DNA of 64,000 bases from UM-FILTER-40-17 sp032251335 (GCA_032251335.1 JAVVDW010000012.1:29077-93076), one strand, 5' to 3'. Positions 7,909 through 16,502 are shown, counted from the stretch's first letter. Numbers and translations: made by a program. The notes: a model not told the origin generated them from the letters alone.

Positions 7909-10887
7909 ATGAAAAAGAAATACGTATGGGCAGTAGGCATAATTGCCATTCTTGTGACGGTTTCCCTCCTTTGGAAACCAAGCCCGCAAAAAGTAGAAGT
8001 CCCCACAGAAGTTGCGCTGCTTAGAGCCAAGCATGCCGAATTTTTAAAGAACAGCCCCTTTAAAGAAACCCAACACCTCAGCAAAAAAGACCGTAAAAAC
8101 CGCGGTTTGCCGCCCAATCCTTATTACGAAAGGCTGTGGGAGATGAGCATGAACCCCGCTTTGGGCCGACCCACTTGGGAAAACATCAACCGCTTGCAGG
8201 AAGAACGCTATGCCAACCGCAACGACCCTAGAGCCGTGAGACCTCAAAGAGCTCCGGGCGATCTCACCGACAACCCTTGGGTAGAACGCGGCCCCAACAA
8301 CATAGGCGGGCGCACGCGTGTAGTGGTTTTTGACCCCAACGATACCATACCCCCAATCAACAGCCGTGTGTTTGCCGGTGGTGTAAGCGGTGGCCTTTGG
8401 AAAAATGAAGACATCACCAACGCGAGCTCACCGTGGAATCAGGTAACCACTGTGCCCGGACACCTCAATGTGTCGAGCTTTGCCATAGACCCCAACAACC
8501 CTCAAATTATGTATTTAGGTACCGGCGAGCAATACACCTTTGGCGCCGCTGTGGGCAACGGCGTCTATAAAAGCACCAATGGGGGTGAAAATTGGAATAA
8601 AGTAAACATCCCACTTTCACCGAACGACCCCGGTAACAACATACCTGCAAGTGCAGATGTTTTATCCGGGATTTTCTATATAAACGATATTATTGTAAGA
8701 AACAACGGTGGCAACAGCGAAGTTTACGTAGCCGTCGGTAGCCATGTGTTTGGGGCAAGCAGAATCGCAGATGCCGGCAACCCGGATCAGTTTACAGGCT
8801 CCCAATCGGCGGGTTTATACAGAAGTGCCGATGGCGGAGCTACTTGGACACGAAACGAGTCGGCTAACCTGAGTTTTTCAGTTTTCAGTGGAGCCTTCAC
8901 TTTCTACTTTACCCCCAACGACTTTGAAATTGGCCCCGACAACAAACTTTGGATGGGCATGATCAGTACACCCGGTTTTGGCATCACCGGTGGCGGAAAA
9001 ATATTTAACTCTACCGACGGTCTCAACTGGACTGAGGTAACCACCCTGACCAATTCCAACCGCGTGGAAATAGAAGTGTCCGCCTCCGATCCCAACCGTG
9101 TATATGCCTTAACACAAGGAACAACCGCAGCAGCCCCCGTAAGAATTTTTTCTTCCACCAACGGCAGCACTTTTACGGCTGCCGCTACACTGCCGGACGA
9201 TGCAGACAACGGCATTCCGGCCAACGATTTTACCCGAGGGCAGGCCTTCTACGACTTGGTCATAGAAGCCGATCCTACCAATCATAACTTGGTGTACGTA
9301 GGCGGGATAGATTTGTTTAGAGGGGTTTTTAACGGAACAAATAACTTCAATTGGACGCAGATTTCTAAATGGTCAAACAATCCGAACCTGGGAACGCTGA
9401 GCGTGCCTGTTGTACACGCCGACCAACACGGCTTTACGTTCAGGCCGGGCAATCCCAACCAAGCAGTTTTAGGTCATGATGGCGGTGTTTCGTTTGCAAA
9501 CAGCCTCTCTACGGCAGATTCCAATCCCAATGCCATTGCCACGCACAATGTCGGCTATGCCGTTACCCAGTTTTACTACGGCGACATTGCCCGGCTTACC
9601 AACCCCTCAGCCGATGATATCGTAGGCGGAACGCAAGACAACGGCACGCAGTTTTCCAGAGCCTCAGGAGCCGGCATCAACCCATTTGTGATTGAGTTTG
9701 GTGGCGACGGTGCCTTTACCGAAATAGACAAAGACGGCGATTATATGATCAGTTCTTTTCCGGGTAACTCTCACGTCTTTTTAGCGTGGCCTGTAACAAA
9801 TAATTCTCCAGGCTACACTATAGTAGATGAGGGTAACAATGGTAGCTTTATCAACACAGCCGCTTTAGACGAAAACCTGGATATCTTATATACAGATGCC
9901 AGCAACAGCACAACCAATAGATTGGGTCGCTACTCTAATTTAAAGACCGGAGCTGTAAATATAGAAGCGGCTACTTTTACAGGTAGTGATAGAGATGGCA
10001 TCACCATAGATGCATCCATCACCGCTTTAAAAGTTTCTCCTTTTACAACCTCTTCAACAACCCTGTTTATTGGGTTGCTCAACAGCCGTTTGCTGAAGGT
10101 GACCCAAGCACAAAGATCCATAACCTCGGCCTTAGGCTGGTCTGAAATTACAGGTCCCGGCTTTGTCGGCAGTATCTCCGATATAGAATTTGGCCAAAGC
10201 GAAAACGAAATATTGGTCACCATGCACAACTTTGGCGTGCCCAGCCTTTGGTACACCAACGACGGAGGCACCACTTGGCAAAACAAAGAAGGCAACCTGC
10301 CCGATATACCCGTAAGGGCGGTATTGCAAGTGCCTTTTGAGAATACAGATCCCGTTACCGGCAACCTTATAGGTTTTCAGGAAGTGATTGTAGGCACCAT
10401 GTTGGGTGTGTGGCGTACCCAGAATTTTTTGGACACCATTCCTCCCGTATGGGAACAGTCTCAAAACGGCATGAGCGATGTGTCTGTAGTAGATTTGGAC
10501 CTGATCTTAGATCCTGAAATTGTCTCTAACCCACCCACCCCGCCCACAGCCACGGTTTTGGCAACTACTCACGGCCGGGGGATGTTTACAGGGACTTTCT
10601 CTGAACCTACTTTAAGCCTAGATGACAAAAACTTTGTCCGTTCTCAGCTCAAAATTTTTCCCACCTTGGCCAGTACAGAAATCAACCTGATTGCCAACAA
10701 CAATTTGGGTGAGGCCCAGGTAAAAATTTACAACCTCAGCGGCCAGGAAATGCTCAGCCAAAAAATGGATTTAAACTTTGGCAACAACAACCGCCTATTG
10801 CTCAACGGTTTCAGCAACGGGGTGTATATCCTTTCTGTGAAAGGAGAAGGCATCAGCAAAACCCAGAAGTTTGTCGTCCGCAAATAG
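7909..10887 (+). CDS. T9SS-exported sortilin-like / Asp-box repeat protein
   Basis: A 992-residue secreted protein. An N-terminal hydrophobic segment (about 6-25) acts as a signal or anchor. The body holds several Asp-box turns of beta-propeller blades, SxDxGxxW-like: STNGGENW, SADGGATW, STDGLNW and TNDGGTTW. Such repeats occur in sialidases, sortilin/VPS10 and many uncharacterised exported proteins. The last ~80 residues form a T9SS type A sorting domain (KIFPTLASTEINL, KIYNLSGQEML, NGVYILSVKGEG, final VVRK). The protein should be exported by the Sec system and then moved to the surface or medium by T9SS. No sialidase catalytic set is recognised, so the enzymatic role is open; adhesion or glycan binding is equally possible. 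It is a single-gene unit with its own promoter and terminator. Confidence 0.88.
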   Translation: MKKKYVWAVGIIAILVTVSLLWKPSPQKVEVPTEVALLRAKHAEFLKNSPFKETQHLSKKDRKNRGLPPNPYYERLWEMSMNPALGRPTWENINRLQEERYANRNDPRAVRPQRAPGDLTDNPWVERGPNNIGGRTRVVVFDPNDTIPPINSRVFAGGVSGGLWKNEDITNASSPWNQVTTVPGHLNVSSFAIDPNNPQIMYLGTGEQYTFGAAVGNGVYKSTNGGENWNKVNIPLSPNDPGNNIPASADVLSGIFYINDIIVRNNGGNSEVYVAVGSHVFGASRIADAGNPDQFTGSQSAGLYRSADGGATWTRNESANLSFSVFSGAFTFYFTPNDFEIGPDNKLWMGMISTPGFGITGGGKIFNSTDGLNWTEVTTLTNSNRVEIEVSASDPNRVYALTQGTTAAAPVRIFSSTNGSTFTAAATLPDDADNGIPANDFTRGQAFYDLVIEADPTNHNLVYVGGIDLFRGVFNGTNNFNWTQISKWSNNPNLGTLSVPVVHADQHGFTFRPGNPNQAVLGHDGGVSFANSLSTADSNPNAIATHNVGYAVTQFYYGDIARLTNPSADDIVGGTQDNGTQFSRASGAGINPFVIEFGGDGAFTEIDKDGDYMISSFPGNSHVFLAWPVTNNSPGYTIVDEGNNGSFINTAALDENLDILYTDASNSTTNRLGRYSNLKTGAVNIEAATFTGSDRDGITIDASITALKVSPFTTSSTTLFIGLLNSRLLKVTQAQRSITSALGWSEITGPGFVGSISDIEFGQSENEILVTMHNFGVPSLWYTNDGGTTWQNKEGNLPDIPVRAVLQVPFENTDPVTGNLIGFQEVIVGTMLGVWRTQNFLDTIPPVWEQSQNGMSDVSVVDLDLILDPEIVSNPPTPPTATVLATTHGRGMFTGTFSEPTLSLDDKNFVRSQLKIFPTLASTEINLIANNNLGEAQVKIYNLSGQEMLSQKMDLNFGNNNRLLLNGFSNGVYILSVKGEGISKTQKFVVRK

Positions 10888-10908
10888 TTTTGAAACACTA
10901 TATCTCTA

Positions 10909-10948
10909 AAAACCGACCTGTCAAAACACAAGGGTCGGTTTTTTTTTG
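10909..10948 (+). terminator. Rho-independent terminator
   Basis: ACCGACC and GGTCGGT form a 7-bp stem, extended by A:T pairs, followed by nine T residues. It lies directly after the Asp-box protein stop. Confidence 0.85.
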
Positions 10949-11272
10949 GCTGATTTTGACGTATCCTCCACCAACGGCTCATCAACGCAAGCCCGTTTGG
11001 CCGAGCCCCGTAGAGGTCTCATTTTAAAGGCTCAAAGCCAAAAAAACCACTCGACTGCGCTCGAGGAGACATTTACATTTTTTGTAAATGACATATCATT
11101 AACAGCTATTTTTTTTAAATAAGTTTTGGTTTTAGACATTGTTTTGCAGCTACACGCAGGTAGGTATTTTTAGCTCGGAAATTCATTAAAATTACCGAAC
11201 TTTGGTTTAGCACTTCACTTTCATTGAAGCATTGAACTCCCACTTAAGTGTAGGTGCTGTTGGTGGCATTTT
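10949..11272. other. Intergenic stretch with small hairpins and cassette boundary
   Basis: No gene is seen here. Features are the CTCGACTGCGCTCGAG repeat (11050-11065, also seen in variant form near 20.19, 20.54 and 29.71 kb), a perfect 7-bp hairpin ATTTACA/TGTAAAT (11071-11089), and GTTGGTGGCA at 11259-11268, one arm of the inverted repeat that brackets the HigBA module. Confidence 0.6.
11259..11268. repeat. Left arm of 10-bp inverted repeat flanking HigBA
   Basis: GTTGGTGGCA, the perfect reverse complement of the sequence at 12011-12020. The repeats enclose exactly the antitoxin and toxin genes. Confidence 0.55.
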
Positions 11273-11575
11273 TTATTGAATTGTGAAATTTATCTTTCGC
11301 CCAAGTCCAAATTCGATAAGTTTATAAAGTGTGGAAAGTTGGATGTCGCTATGTCCGTTTTCAATACGTGATATAAAGCTTTTCTTTGCTCCAATTTTAT
11401 TTGCAAGCTGTTCTTGTGTCATTTTTGCTAATTTTCTCTCTTCTTTTATTAGTTCTCCAATTGCAAAAGATTTGGCTTTAATTTCAAAGTCAGTTCTTTC
11501 TTTGGTGCCTGTTTCTCCGTATCTTTTGTTAAGATGTTGGGCGAAGGTTTTAATATTTTTATTTTTTGTTTCCAT
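11273..11575 (-). CDS. higA: HigA-like antitoxin, XRE-family HTH protein
   Basis: A 100-residue protein with a helix-turn-helix of the XRE/Cro type in its C-terminal half (about 50-95: KMTQEQLANKIGAKKSFISR, then IENGHSDIQLSTLYKLIE). It is the antitoxin of a type II toxin-antitoxin pair: it should bind the upstream toxin and repress their shared promoter. Its start overlaps the end of the toxin gene by 17 bp. Toxin-before-antitoxin order is typical of higBA. Base composition is visibly AT-richer than in the neighbouring trmB operon, in line with a mobile cassette. The HTH call is firm; the name HigA rests on gene order and the RelE-like partner. Confidence 0.85.
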   Translation of the reverse strand: METKNKNIKTFAQHLNKRYGETGTKERTDFEIKAKSFAIGELIKEERKLAKMTQEQLANKIGAKKSFISRIENGHSDIQLSTLYKLIEFGLGRKINFTIQ

Positions 11576-11924
11576 TTTTTAATTCTTTTTGTTCGTTAAA
11601 ATATTCCTCCATTATTTTTTTTGCTTTGTTCAATTCATTGGTTGGTGTTTTTTGGCTTTTCTTCTGAAATCCATTAAACAGAACAACTAAATTTCCTTTG
11701 TCAAAACAGCAAAATATTCTATAAATGTTACTTTCATACTCAATTCGAATTTCAAAAAGTCCTTTTATTCCCTCAATACTTTTAAAAAATTTGGTCGGAA
11801 CACGTTCAAGAATTGTCATCATAAACAGCACTTCGTCAATTTTGCTCTTTACTTTTTCTGTTAAGGGTTCAAAAAAATCATCAAAGTAGTCTTTATAAAA
11901 AACAATTTCCCTTATTATTTCCAT
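11559..11924 (-). CDS. higB: HigB/RelE-family toxin
   Basis: A 121-residue basic protein of the RelE/HigB (phage-derived Gp49-like) type. The pattern is VPTKFFKSIEG (about 42-52), LFEIRIEYESNIYRIFCCFD (about 56-75) and then VLFNGFQKKSQKTP, matching HigB toxins that cleave mRNA on the ribosome. It is encoded upstream of and overlaps the XRE antitoxin gene. A TAACTTTG -7-like element sits only a few bases before the ATG, with no matching -33 element, so the promoter is unclear. The module lies between a T9SS cargo gene and the trmB operon, bracketed by 10-bp inverted repeats. Confidence 0.87.
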   Translation of the reverse strand: MEIIREIVFYKDYFDDFFEPLTEKVKSKIDEVLFMMTILERVPTKFFKSIEGIKGLFEIRIEYESNIYRIFCCFDKGNLVVLFNGFQKKSQKTPTNELNKAKKIMEEYFNEQKELKNGNKK

Positions 11925-12010
11925 TCCACAAAGTTAACGAATAATGGAACAATAAAAATAAAAACCAATTGTTTTTGTTATTTTCTTTCAGCTGTGAATT
12001 TGGCTCAAAT

Positions 12011-12020
12011 TGCCACCAAC
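12011..12020. repeat. Right arm of 10-bp inverted repeat flanking HigBA
   Basis: TGCCACCAAC, perfect inverse of 11259-11268, ending one base before the stop codon of the alkyltransferase-like gene. No target-site duplication is obvious beside either arm. Confidence 0.55.
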
Positions 12021-12350
12021 TCACTTTAGCATATCGTTGGGATCCCAAAAAATCTGTTCAAAATCTACAATTTGATCATGCTGCACCTCAAGGCCTTCAG
12101 ATTCTAAAAGTTGCTGCATGAGTTGCGAACCCGGAAAATGGTGTTTACCCGTCAAGACACCTTTGCGGTTGACCACTCTGTGGGCGGGTACATCGGGTAA
12201 GTTGTGGGCGGCATTCATAGCCCAACCTACCATGCGGGCGGATTTTCCGGTGCCTAAAAAGCGTGCTATCGCGCCGTAAGACGTGGCGCGCCCAAATGGA
12301 ATTTGTTTGACCACTTCGTAAACCCTTTCAAAAAATCCCGCTTGTGTCAT
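12021..12350 (-). CDS. Alkyltransferase-like (ATL) DNA-binding protein, MGMT family without the catalytic Cys
   Basis: A 109-residue protein equal to the DNA-binding domain of O6-alkylguanine-DNA alkyltransferase. The family motif PCHRV reads PAHRVVNRKG here (about 76-85), so the alkyl-accepting cysteine is Ala. ATL proteins of this kind bind O6-alkylguanine lesions and pass them to nucleotide excision repair rather than reversing them. The helix-turn-helix region (RATSYGAIARFLG) and the arginine-finger area (GKSARMVGWAMNAA) are conserved. The start overlaps the end of the LysE-family gene by 4 bp, making it the last gene of a trmB-lysE-ATL operon. The fold is certain; the repair role comes from studied ATL homologues. 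Confidence 0.9.
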   Translation of the reverse strand: MTQAGFFERVYEVVKQIPFGRATSYGAIARFLGTGKSARMVGWAMNAAHNLPDVPAHRVVNRKGVLTGKHHFPGSQLMQQLLESEGLEVQHDQIVDFEQIFWDPNDMLK

Positions 12351-12976
12351 AGATTTTGTAAGACTTTATAAAGCGTAAAAAGAGCAATCAAAGCTGTAAT
12401 CAATCCGATGGAAAGATTCATTTTTTTTACAAATTTGTCGCCGGTCAAAGTGATGCGTCCGGCAAAATAGGTATAAAGATACAGCATCAGAAAAGTGCCG
12501 AGTGAAGTGCCAACCACAAAGCCGATGGTGTATGGTTTTTCGAAGGTAAACCAATATTCAGAAGCAAAATAGACGCTGACAAAGGCATAAAAAGGAATGG
12601 GAAAGACGTTTAAAGCAGACAAAATGACCCCATACCAAAACAAGTTGCGCTTACTTCTTTTTTTGTTCATATCCATCTTGGGGCGACGGAACGCCTGCAC
12701 AAAAAAATAGACTGATAAAAGTATAAATATAAGCAAACCAAAGCGCTCCAAATAGAGCACGACATCTGTCTTTCGGGATAGGAATTTTGCAAAAAACAAG
12801 CCTACCGAAGCTTGAACGCTCACCACAAAGGAAGCGCCTATGGCAAAGACGAGTCCGCGAATACGACCATCGCGCATGGTGATTTTTGCAGCATTCATAT
12901 TGAGCAATCCAGGTGGAATGACTCCTGCAAGGGCGAGCGCAATGCCCAGCAACAAATGACCGAGTAGATTTGTCAT
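12347..12976 (-). CDS. LysE-family amino-acid exporter
   Basis: A 209-residue membrane protein with six hydrophobic segments. The N-terminal half carries the LysE/RhtB-type signature around GVIPPGLLNMNAAKITMRDGR (about 18-38, in two parts IPPGLLNMN and GRIRGLVFAIGASF). Members export amino acids or other small metabolites from the cytoplasm; the substrate cannot be read from the sequence. It overlaps both neighbours by 4 bp (ATGA-type junctions), so translation with trmB upstream and the ATL gene downstream is coupled. Confidence 0.85.
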   Translation of the reverse strand: MTNLLGHLLLGIALALAGVIPPGLLNMNAAKITMRDGRIRGLVFAIGASFVVSVQASVGLFFAKFLSRKTDVVLYLERFGLLIFILLSVYFFVQAFRRPKMDMNKKRSKRNLFWYGVILSALNVFPIPFYAFVSVYFASEYWFTFEKPYTIGFVVGTSLGTFLMLYLYTYFAGRITLTGDKFVKKMNLSIGLITALIALFTLYKVLQNL

Positions 12977-13650
12977 GGACGCAATTTAAAACAAATGTAT
13001 GTGATTGGCTTCTCTTGCGCCAAATATTGTTTTTCGTAGAAAGTTTGCACCTGGGTCACCAAGCTCGGACTTTCGGGATTGTTGTACACGTGATGATGCG
13101 CATAGCAAATTTCGTGTCCCAAACCTTGAAGCAATCCTAAGGTGTAGCCGTGCATAAACTCGCTATCGGTTTTCAGATGAATCAAACCGCCGGGCTTGAG
13201 CACGCTTCTGTATTTTTCCAAAAAATCGGGGTTGGTCATGCGGTGCTTGGTGCGTTTGTACTTGATTTGCGGATCGGGAAAAGTGATCCAAATTTCTGAA
13301 ACCTCACCCGGCGCAAAAGCTTTGTCTATCAGTTCGATTTGGGTTCTCAAAAAACAAACATTAGACAAGCTTTTCTCTTGCGCGGTTTTGGCGCCACGCC
13401 AAAACCGCGCACCTTTGATATCAACCCCCACGAAGTTTTTCATGGGAAACATTTCGGCCATCGCCACGCTGTATTCCCCTTTGCCACAACCCAATTCGAG
13501 TACCAAATCGCCCGAATTTCCAAAAAACCGGTTGTGCCATTGGCCTTTGAGTGCAAAATCGTTTGTTAACAAATCTTCACGTGAAGGCTGAATCACATGG
13601 CTGAATGTTTCGTTTTCTTTAAATCGCTTGCGTTTGTTTTTACTGCCCAC
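12973..13650 (-). CDS. trmB: tRNA (guanine-N7-)-methyltransferase
   Basis: About 225 residues. TrmB uses S-adenosylmethionine to make m7G46 in the tRNA variable loop. Visible motifs are the SAM site VLELGCGKGEYSVAMAE (about 50-66) and the family motif FPDPQIKYKRTKHRM (about 122-136). I take the GTG that gives VGSKNKRKRFKENETFSHVI as start because it matches the known N-terminus in this phylum. The frame is open for 53 more codons upstream, but those residues do not look like TrmB and would overlap the divergent glycosyltransferase gene. It is the first gene of a three-gene operon. Confidence 0.92.
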   Translation of the reverse strand: MGSKNKRKRFKENETFSHVIQPSREDLLTNDFALKGQWHNRFFGNSGDLVLELGCGKGEYSVAMAEMFPMKNFVGVDIKGARFWRGAKTAQEKSLSNVCFLRTQIELIDKAFAPGEVSEIWITFPDPQIKYKRTKHRMTNPDFLEKYRSVLKPGGLIHLKTDSEFMHGYTLGLLQGLGHEICYAHHHVYNNPESPSLVTQVQTFYEKQYLAQEKPITYICFKLRP

Positions 13651-13732
13651 GGTGTAATTTAAAATTTTGGTAAAATTAAGGAAATATACACTTTGGCGAA
13701 CATGCTTAAGTTTGTAATTATATTTTACTATT

Positions 13733-14794
13733 ATGACGCGCCCCCGAAAAATTCTTGTCGCGCCTCTCAATTGGGGATTGGGACACGCTACTAGATGTAT
13801 TCCCATCATTAAAGCCTTGCAAAAAAATCAGTTCGAGCCTGTGTTGGCATCGGACGGACAGGCACTTGCTTTGCTGCGAAAAGAATTTCCGGAAATGGAA
13901 TCGCATGAAATGGCATCATATAACATTGAATATGCCAAAAACGGTAAGAATTTTAAGTGGAAACTCATCACGGAAATTCCAAACATGATCAATGCCGTGG
14001 TACGGGAGCACAAATTTGTAAAAAAAATGGTTGACAAAGGCGAGATTGCCGGAATTATTTCCGACAACCGCTTGGGTGCTTATGACAAAAGGGTTCCTTC
14101 TATTTTTATCACACATCAACTCAATGTTTTGACCGGAAATACTACCTATTTGACCAGTAAAATGCACCATTTTTTTATTCAAAATTTCAACGAATGTTGG
14201 GTGCCCGATTTTGAAGCTGCGGACAATCTTTCGGGCAAATTGGGTCATTTGAAAAAAAGCCGTTTGAAGGTCAAATATATAGGACCCCTCAGTAGATTTG
14301 AGAAAAATGACAGTCATAAAATCTACGATTTGATGGTTATTCTTTCCGGTCCGGAACCACAGCGTACCATGCTGGAAGACAAGCTTTTTAACCAGGTAAA
14401 ACACTATCCGGGTAAGGTTTTGTTTGTACGCGGAAAGGTAGAAGACGAGCAGGAGATTTTTACGGCTCTCAATACTACGGTCTATAATTTTATGACTTCT
14501 TCCGAATTGGAAACGGCCATCAATGCCAGCGACAAAGTGCTGTCTAGAAGCGGATACACCACCATTATGGATTTGGCCAGATTGGAGAAAAAAGCTTTTT
14601 TTATTCCTACACCCGGGCAGTACGAACAAGAATACCTTGCCAAAAGACTCAATTTTAAAGGCATTGCACCTATGGAAACCCAAGAGCGGTTTTCGATGGA
14701 AAATCTGGCTAAACTCGATTTATTCAGCGGATTCCGCGGCGGCGGACGATCGGAAGACTTTGGCGCTCTTTTTCACCTTTTCGAGGGTAAATGA
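13733..14794 (+). CDS. MurG-like glycosyltransferase (GT28-type)
   Basis: A 353-residue protein with a two-Rossmann GT-B layout. The N-terminal motif PLNWGLGHATRCIPIIKAL (about 11-29) is the glycine-rich acceptor loop of MurG-like enzymes. The C-terminal half has SRSGYTTIMDLARLEKKAFF (about 270-289) and PGQYEQEYLAKRL, the nucleotide-sugar binding region of the family. This protein type is widespread in Bacteroidota but I know no assigned acceptor. It is transcribed away from trmB. Its last 75 bp overlap the 3' end of the convergent histidine kinase gene, so one of the two C-termini may be extended compared with relatives. Confidence 0.82.
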   Translation: MTRPRKILVAPLNWGLGHATRCIPIIKALQKNQFEPVLASDGQALALLRKEFPEMESHEMASYNIEYAKNGKNFKWKLITEIPNMINAVVREHKFVKKMVDKGEIAGIISDNRLGAYDKRVPSIFITHQLNVLTGNTTYLTSKMHHFFIQNFNECWVPDFEAADNLSGKLGHLKKSRLKVKYIGPLSRFEKNDSHKIYDLMVILSGPEPQRTMLEDKLFNQVKHYPGKVLFVRGKVEDEQEIFTALNTTVYNFMTSSELETAINASDKVLSRSGYTTIMDLARLEKKAFFIPTPGQYEQEYLAKRLNFKGIAPMETQERFSMENLAKLDLFSGFRGGGRSEDFGALFHLFEGK

Positions 14795-15811
14795 AAATTC
14801 TGAGCCCACGCCAAATTCACTTTCTACATATATTTTTTCGCCGTGCGCTTCTACGATGTGCTTCACGATAGACAATCCCAATCCGGATCCGCCTTCTTCT
14901 CTGGAACCGCTTTGATCTACCCTGTAAAAGCGTTCAAACAAACGCGGAATATGCTCTTTTTTAATACCTTCTCCATTGTCTGTCACCCGAACTAAAATTT
15001 TGTGTTGCGTCAAAGACTCTATGCTGATTTCAGTGGTTCCGTCTTTTTTGCCGTATTTGATGGAATTGACTATCAAGTTGGTCACCACTTGCTTGATGCG
15101 TTCCATATCGGCATACACCATAATGGGTTCGCTATAAGTAGTATCAAAAGTGAGCGTGATTTGACTTTTGACGGCTTTCATCTCCAAGAGTTCCATCACA
15201 TTCTGAATGAGCTCTACAATGTCAAAAGATTCTTTATAGAGGTTGAGGTTACCTGTTTCAAGTTTGGTAATCATGTCTAAATCGTTGACAATATAGATGA
15301 GTCGCTCTACGCCCAAGTTGGCTCTTTTCAGGTATTTCTGTACGGTCTTTTTTTCTTTAACATTTCCACTGAGCAAGGTGAGGATGTAGCCTTGCACGGT
15401 AAAAAGCGGCGTTTTGAGCTCGTGAGAAATATTGCCGATAAAGTCTTTGCGGTAGTTCTCCCGAATCTTCAAAGCTTCAATCTCCAGCTTCTTATCGGTG
15501 GCAAATTTGGAAACCTCCTTGGTCAAAGTTGCCATGTCGGTAGTGATGGGCTGGCTGTCTATGCTGGTAGATTCCAAAAGGGAAACTTGGTCGTAAATTT
15601 TTTTGATGCGCTTGTAAATAAATTTCTCGACGCGAAATTGGATGACAAAAAATGAGGCCAAAAACACGATACAACCTTGTGCAATAGTGTAGGCAAGCGA
15701 AAATTGGACTAGATAGAACTGGAATAACAGTGAAGACGCGGATAAAATCAGGGTAATATACAGCGATGTACGAAACGCAAACCGATATGTACGCCGAAAT
15801 TTGATGGCCAT
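14720..15811 (-). CDS. PhoR-like sensor histidine kinase
   Basis: A 363-residue inner-membrane kinase. Two adjacent hydrophobic segments (about 13-33 and 36-56) leave almost no periplasmic loop, as in PhoR. The phospho-acceptor is His130 in FIGNISHELKTPL. The ATPase lobe has the N box (VVTNLIVNSIKYG), G1 (VTDNGEGI), F box (LFERFYRVD) and G2 (GGSGLGLSIV). It starts 1 bp after the stop of the response regulator gene, so the two are cotranscribed. No PAS domain is evident. The short loop suggests sensing through a membrane or cytoplasmic partner, such as a phosphate transporter, but that is inference. The C-terminus overlaps the convergent glycosyltransferase gene by 75 bp. Confidence 0.9.
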   Translation of the reverse strand: MAIKFRRTYRFAFRTSLYITLILSASSLLFQFYLVQFSLAYTIAQGCIVFLASFFVIQFRVEKFIYKRIKKIYDQVSLLESTSIDSQPITTDMATLTKEVSKFATDKKLEIEALKIRENYRKDFIGNISHELKTPLFTVQGYILTLLSGNVKEKKTVQKYLKRANLGVERLIYIVNDLDMITKLETGNLNLYKESFDIVELIQNVMELLEMKAVKSQITLTFDTTYSEPIMVYADMERIKQVVTNLIVNSIKYGKKDGTTEISIESLTQHKILVRVTDNGEGIKKEHIPRLFERFYRVDQSGSREEGGSGLGLSIVKHIVEAHGEKIYVESEFGVGSEFSFTLEKVKKSAKVFRSSAAAESAE

Positions 15812-15812
15812 T

Positions 15813-16502
15813 TTATCCTATAAACTTATACCCGATGCCTTTAACGGTTTTGAACATATCCTCTCCAATTTTTTCGCGAAGTTTACGGATGTGTACGTCG
15901 ATGGTACGGCCGCCTACAACCACTTCATTGCCCCAAACTTTGTCGAGAATTTCTTCACGTTTAAACACCTTTCCGGGTTTTGAACACAACAAAGATAGCA
16001 ATTCAAATTCTTTACGCGGCAAAATCATTTCGATGCCATTCATTTCAATTTTGTACTCCTCTCGGTTGATAATCAAATTGCCGATTGTCACCACCGAATC
16101 TTCGGCAGTTTCTTCGGTTTCCTTGAGCCTGCGGAGCAAGCCTTTTACTTTGCTCACCAATACTTTGGGCTTGATGGGTTTGGTGATGTAGTCGTCTGCC
16201 CCGGCATCATATCCGGCCACCATAGAGTAGTCTTCGCCCCTGGCTGTAAAAAACGTGATGATGGTGTTTTTGAGATCCGAAATTTCCCGAATACGCTCGC
16301 AAGCTTCTATACCATCCATCTCCGGCATCATCACATCGAGTATGATGAGGTGCGGCAAATATTTTTTGGCTTTTTTGATGGCTTCCACACCGTTGGCCGC
16401 TGTGATAACATTGTAGCCTTCTGCGGAAAGGTTGACGCCCACAATTTCTAAAATATCCGGTTCGTCATCGACCAACAAGATTTTGATGTCTTTTTTCTTC
16501 AT
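15813..16502 (-). CDS. PhoB/OmpR-type response regulator
   Basis: A 229-residue transcription factor. The receiver domain (1-125) has the acidic pocket VDDEPD, the phospho-acceptor Asp56 in LIILDVMMPEMDG, and the conserved Lys in YITKPIKP. A winged helix-turn-helix of the OmpR/PhoB class follows (about 135-229: LPRKEFELLSLLCSKPGKVF, VVVGGRTIDVHIRKLREKI). Such regulators bind direct repeats of 7 bp at 11-bp spacing, the pattern seen upstream of the two phosphate-uptake units in this window. It is encoded directly upstream of the PhoR-like kinase. The regulator class is firm; identity as the phosphate regulator is inferred from the repeats and the kinase type. Confidence 0.9.
   Translation of the reverse strand: MKKKDIKILLVDDEPDILEIVGVNLSAEGYNVITAANGVEAIKKAKKYLPHLIILDVMMPEMDGIEACERIREISDLKNTIITFFTARGEDYSMVAGYDAGADDYITKPIKPKVLVSKVKGLLRRLKETEETAEDSVVTIGNLIINREEYKIEMNGIEMILPRKEFELLSLLCSKPGKVFKREEILDKVWGNEVVVGGRTIDVHIRKLREKIGEDMFKTVKGIGYKFIG

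Noticed and set aside
11922..11940. Promoter of higB (TAACTTTG)
   Set aside because: The -7 element is only 4 bases from the start codon and lacks a -33 partner; it would need a leaderless transcript.
13651..13809. N-terminal extension of TrmB
   Set aside because: The extra 53 residues are unlike TrmB and overlap the divergent gene; the GTG start matches the family.
13916..14683. 255-codon minus-strand frame opposite the glycosyltransferase
   Set aside because: The plus-strand gene has clear GT motifs; the minus frame is a by-product.
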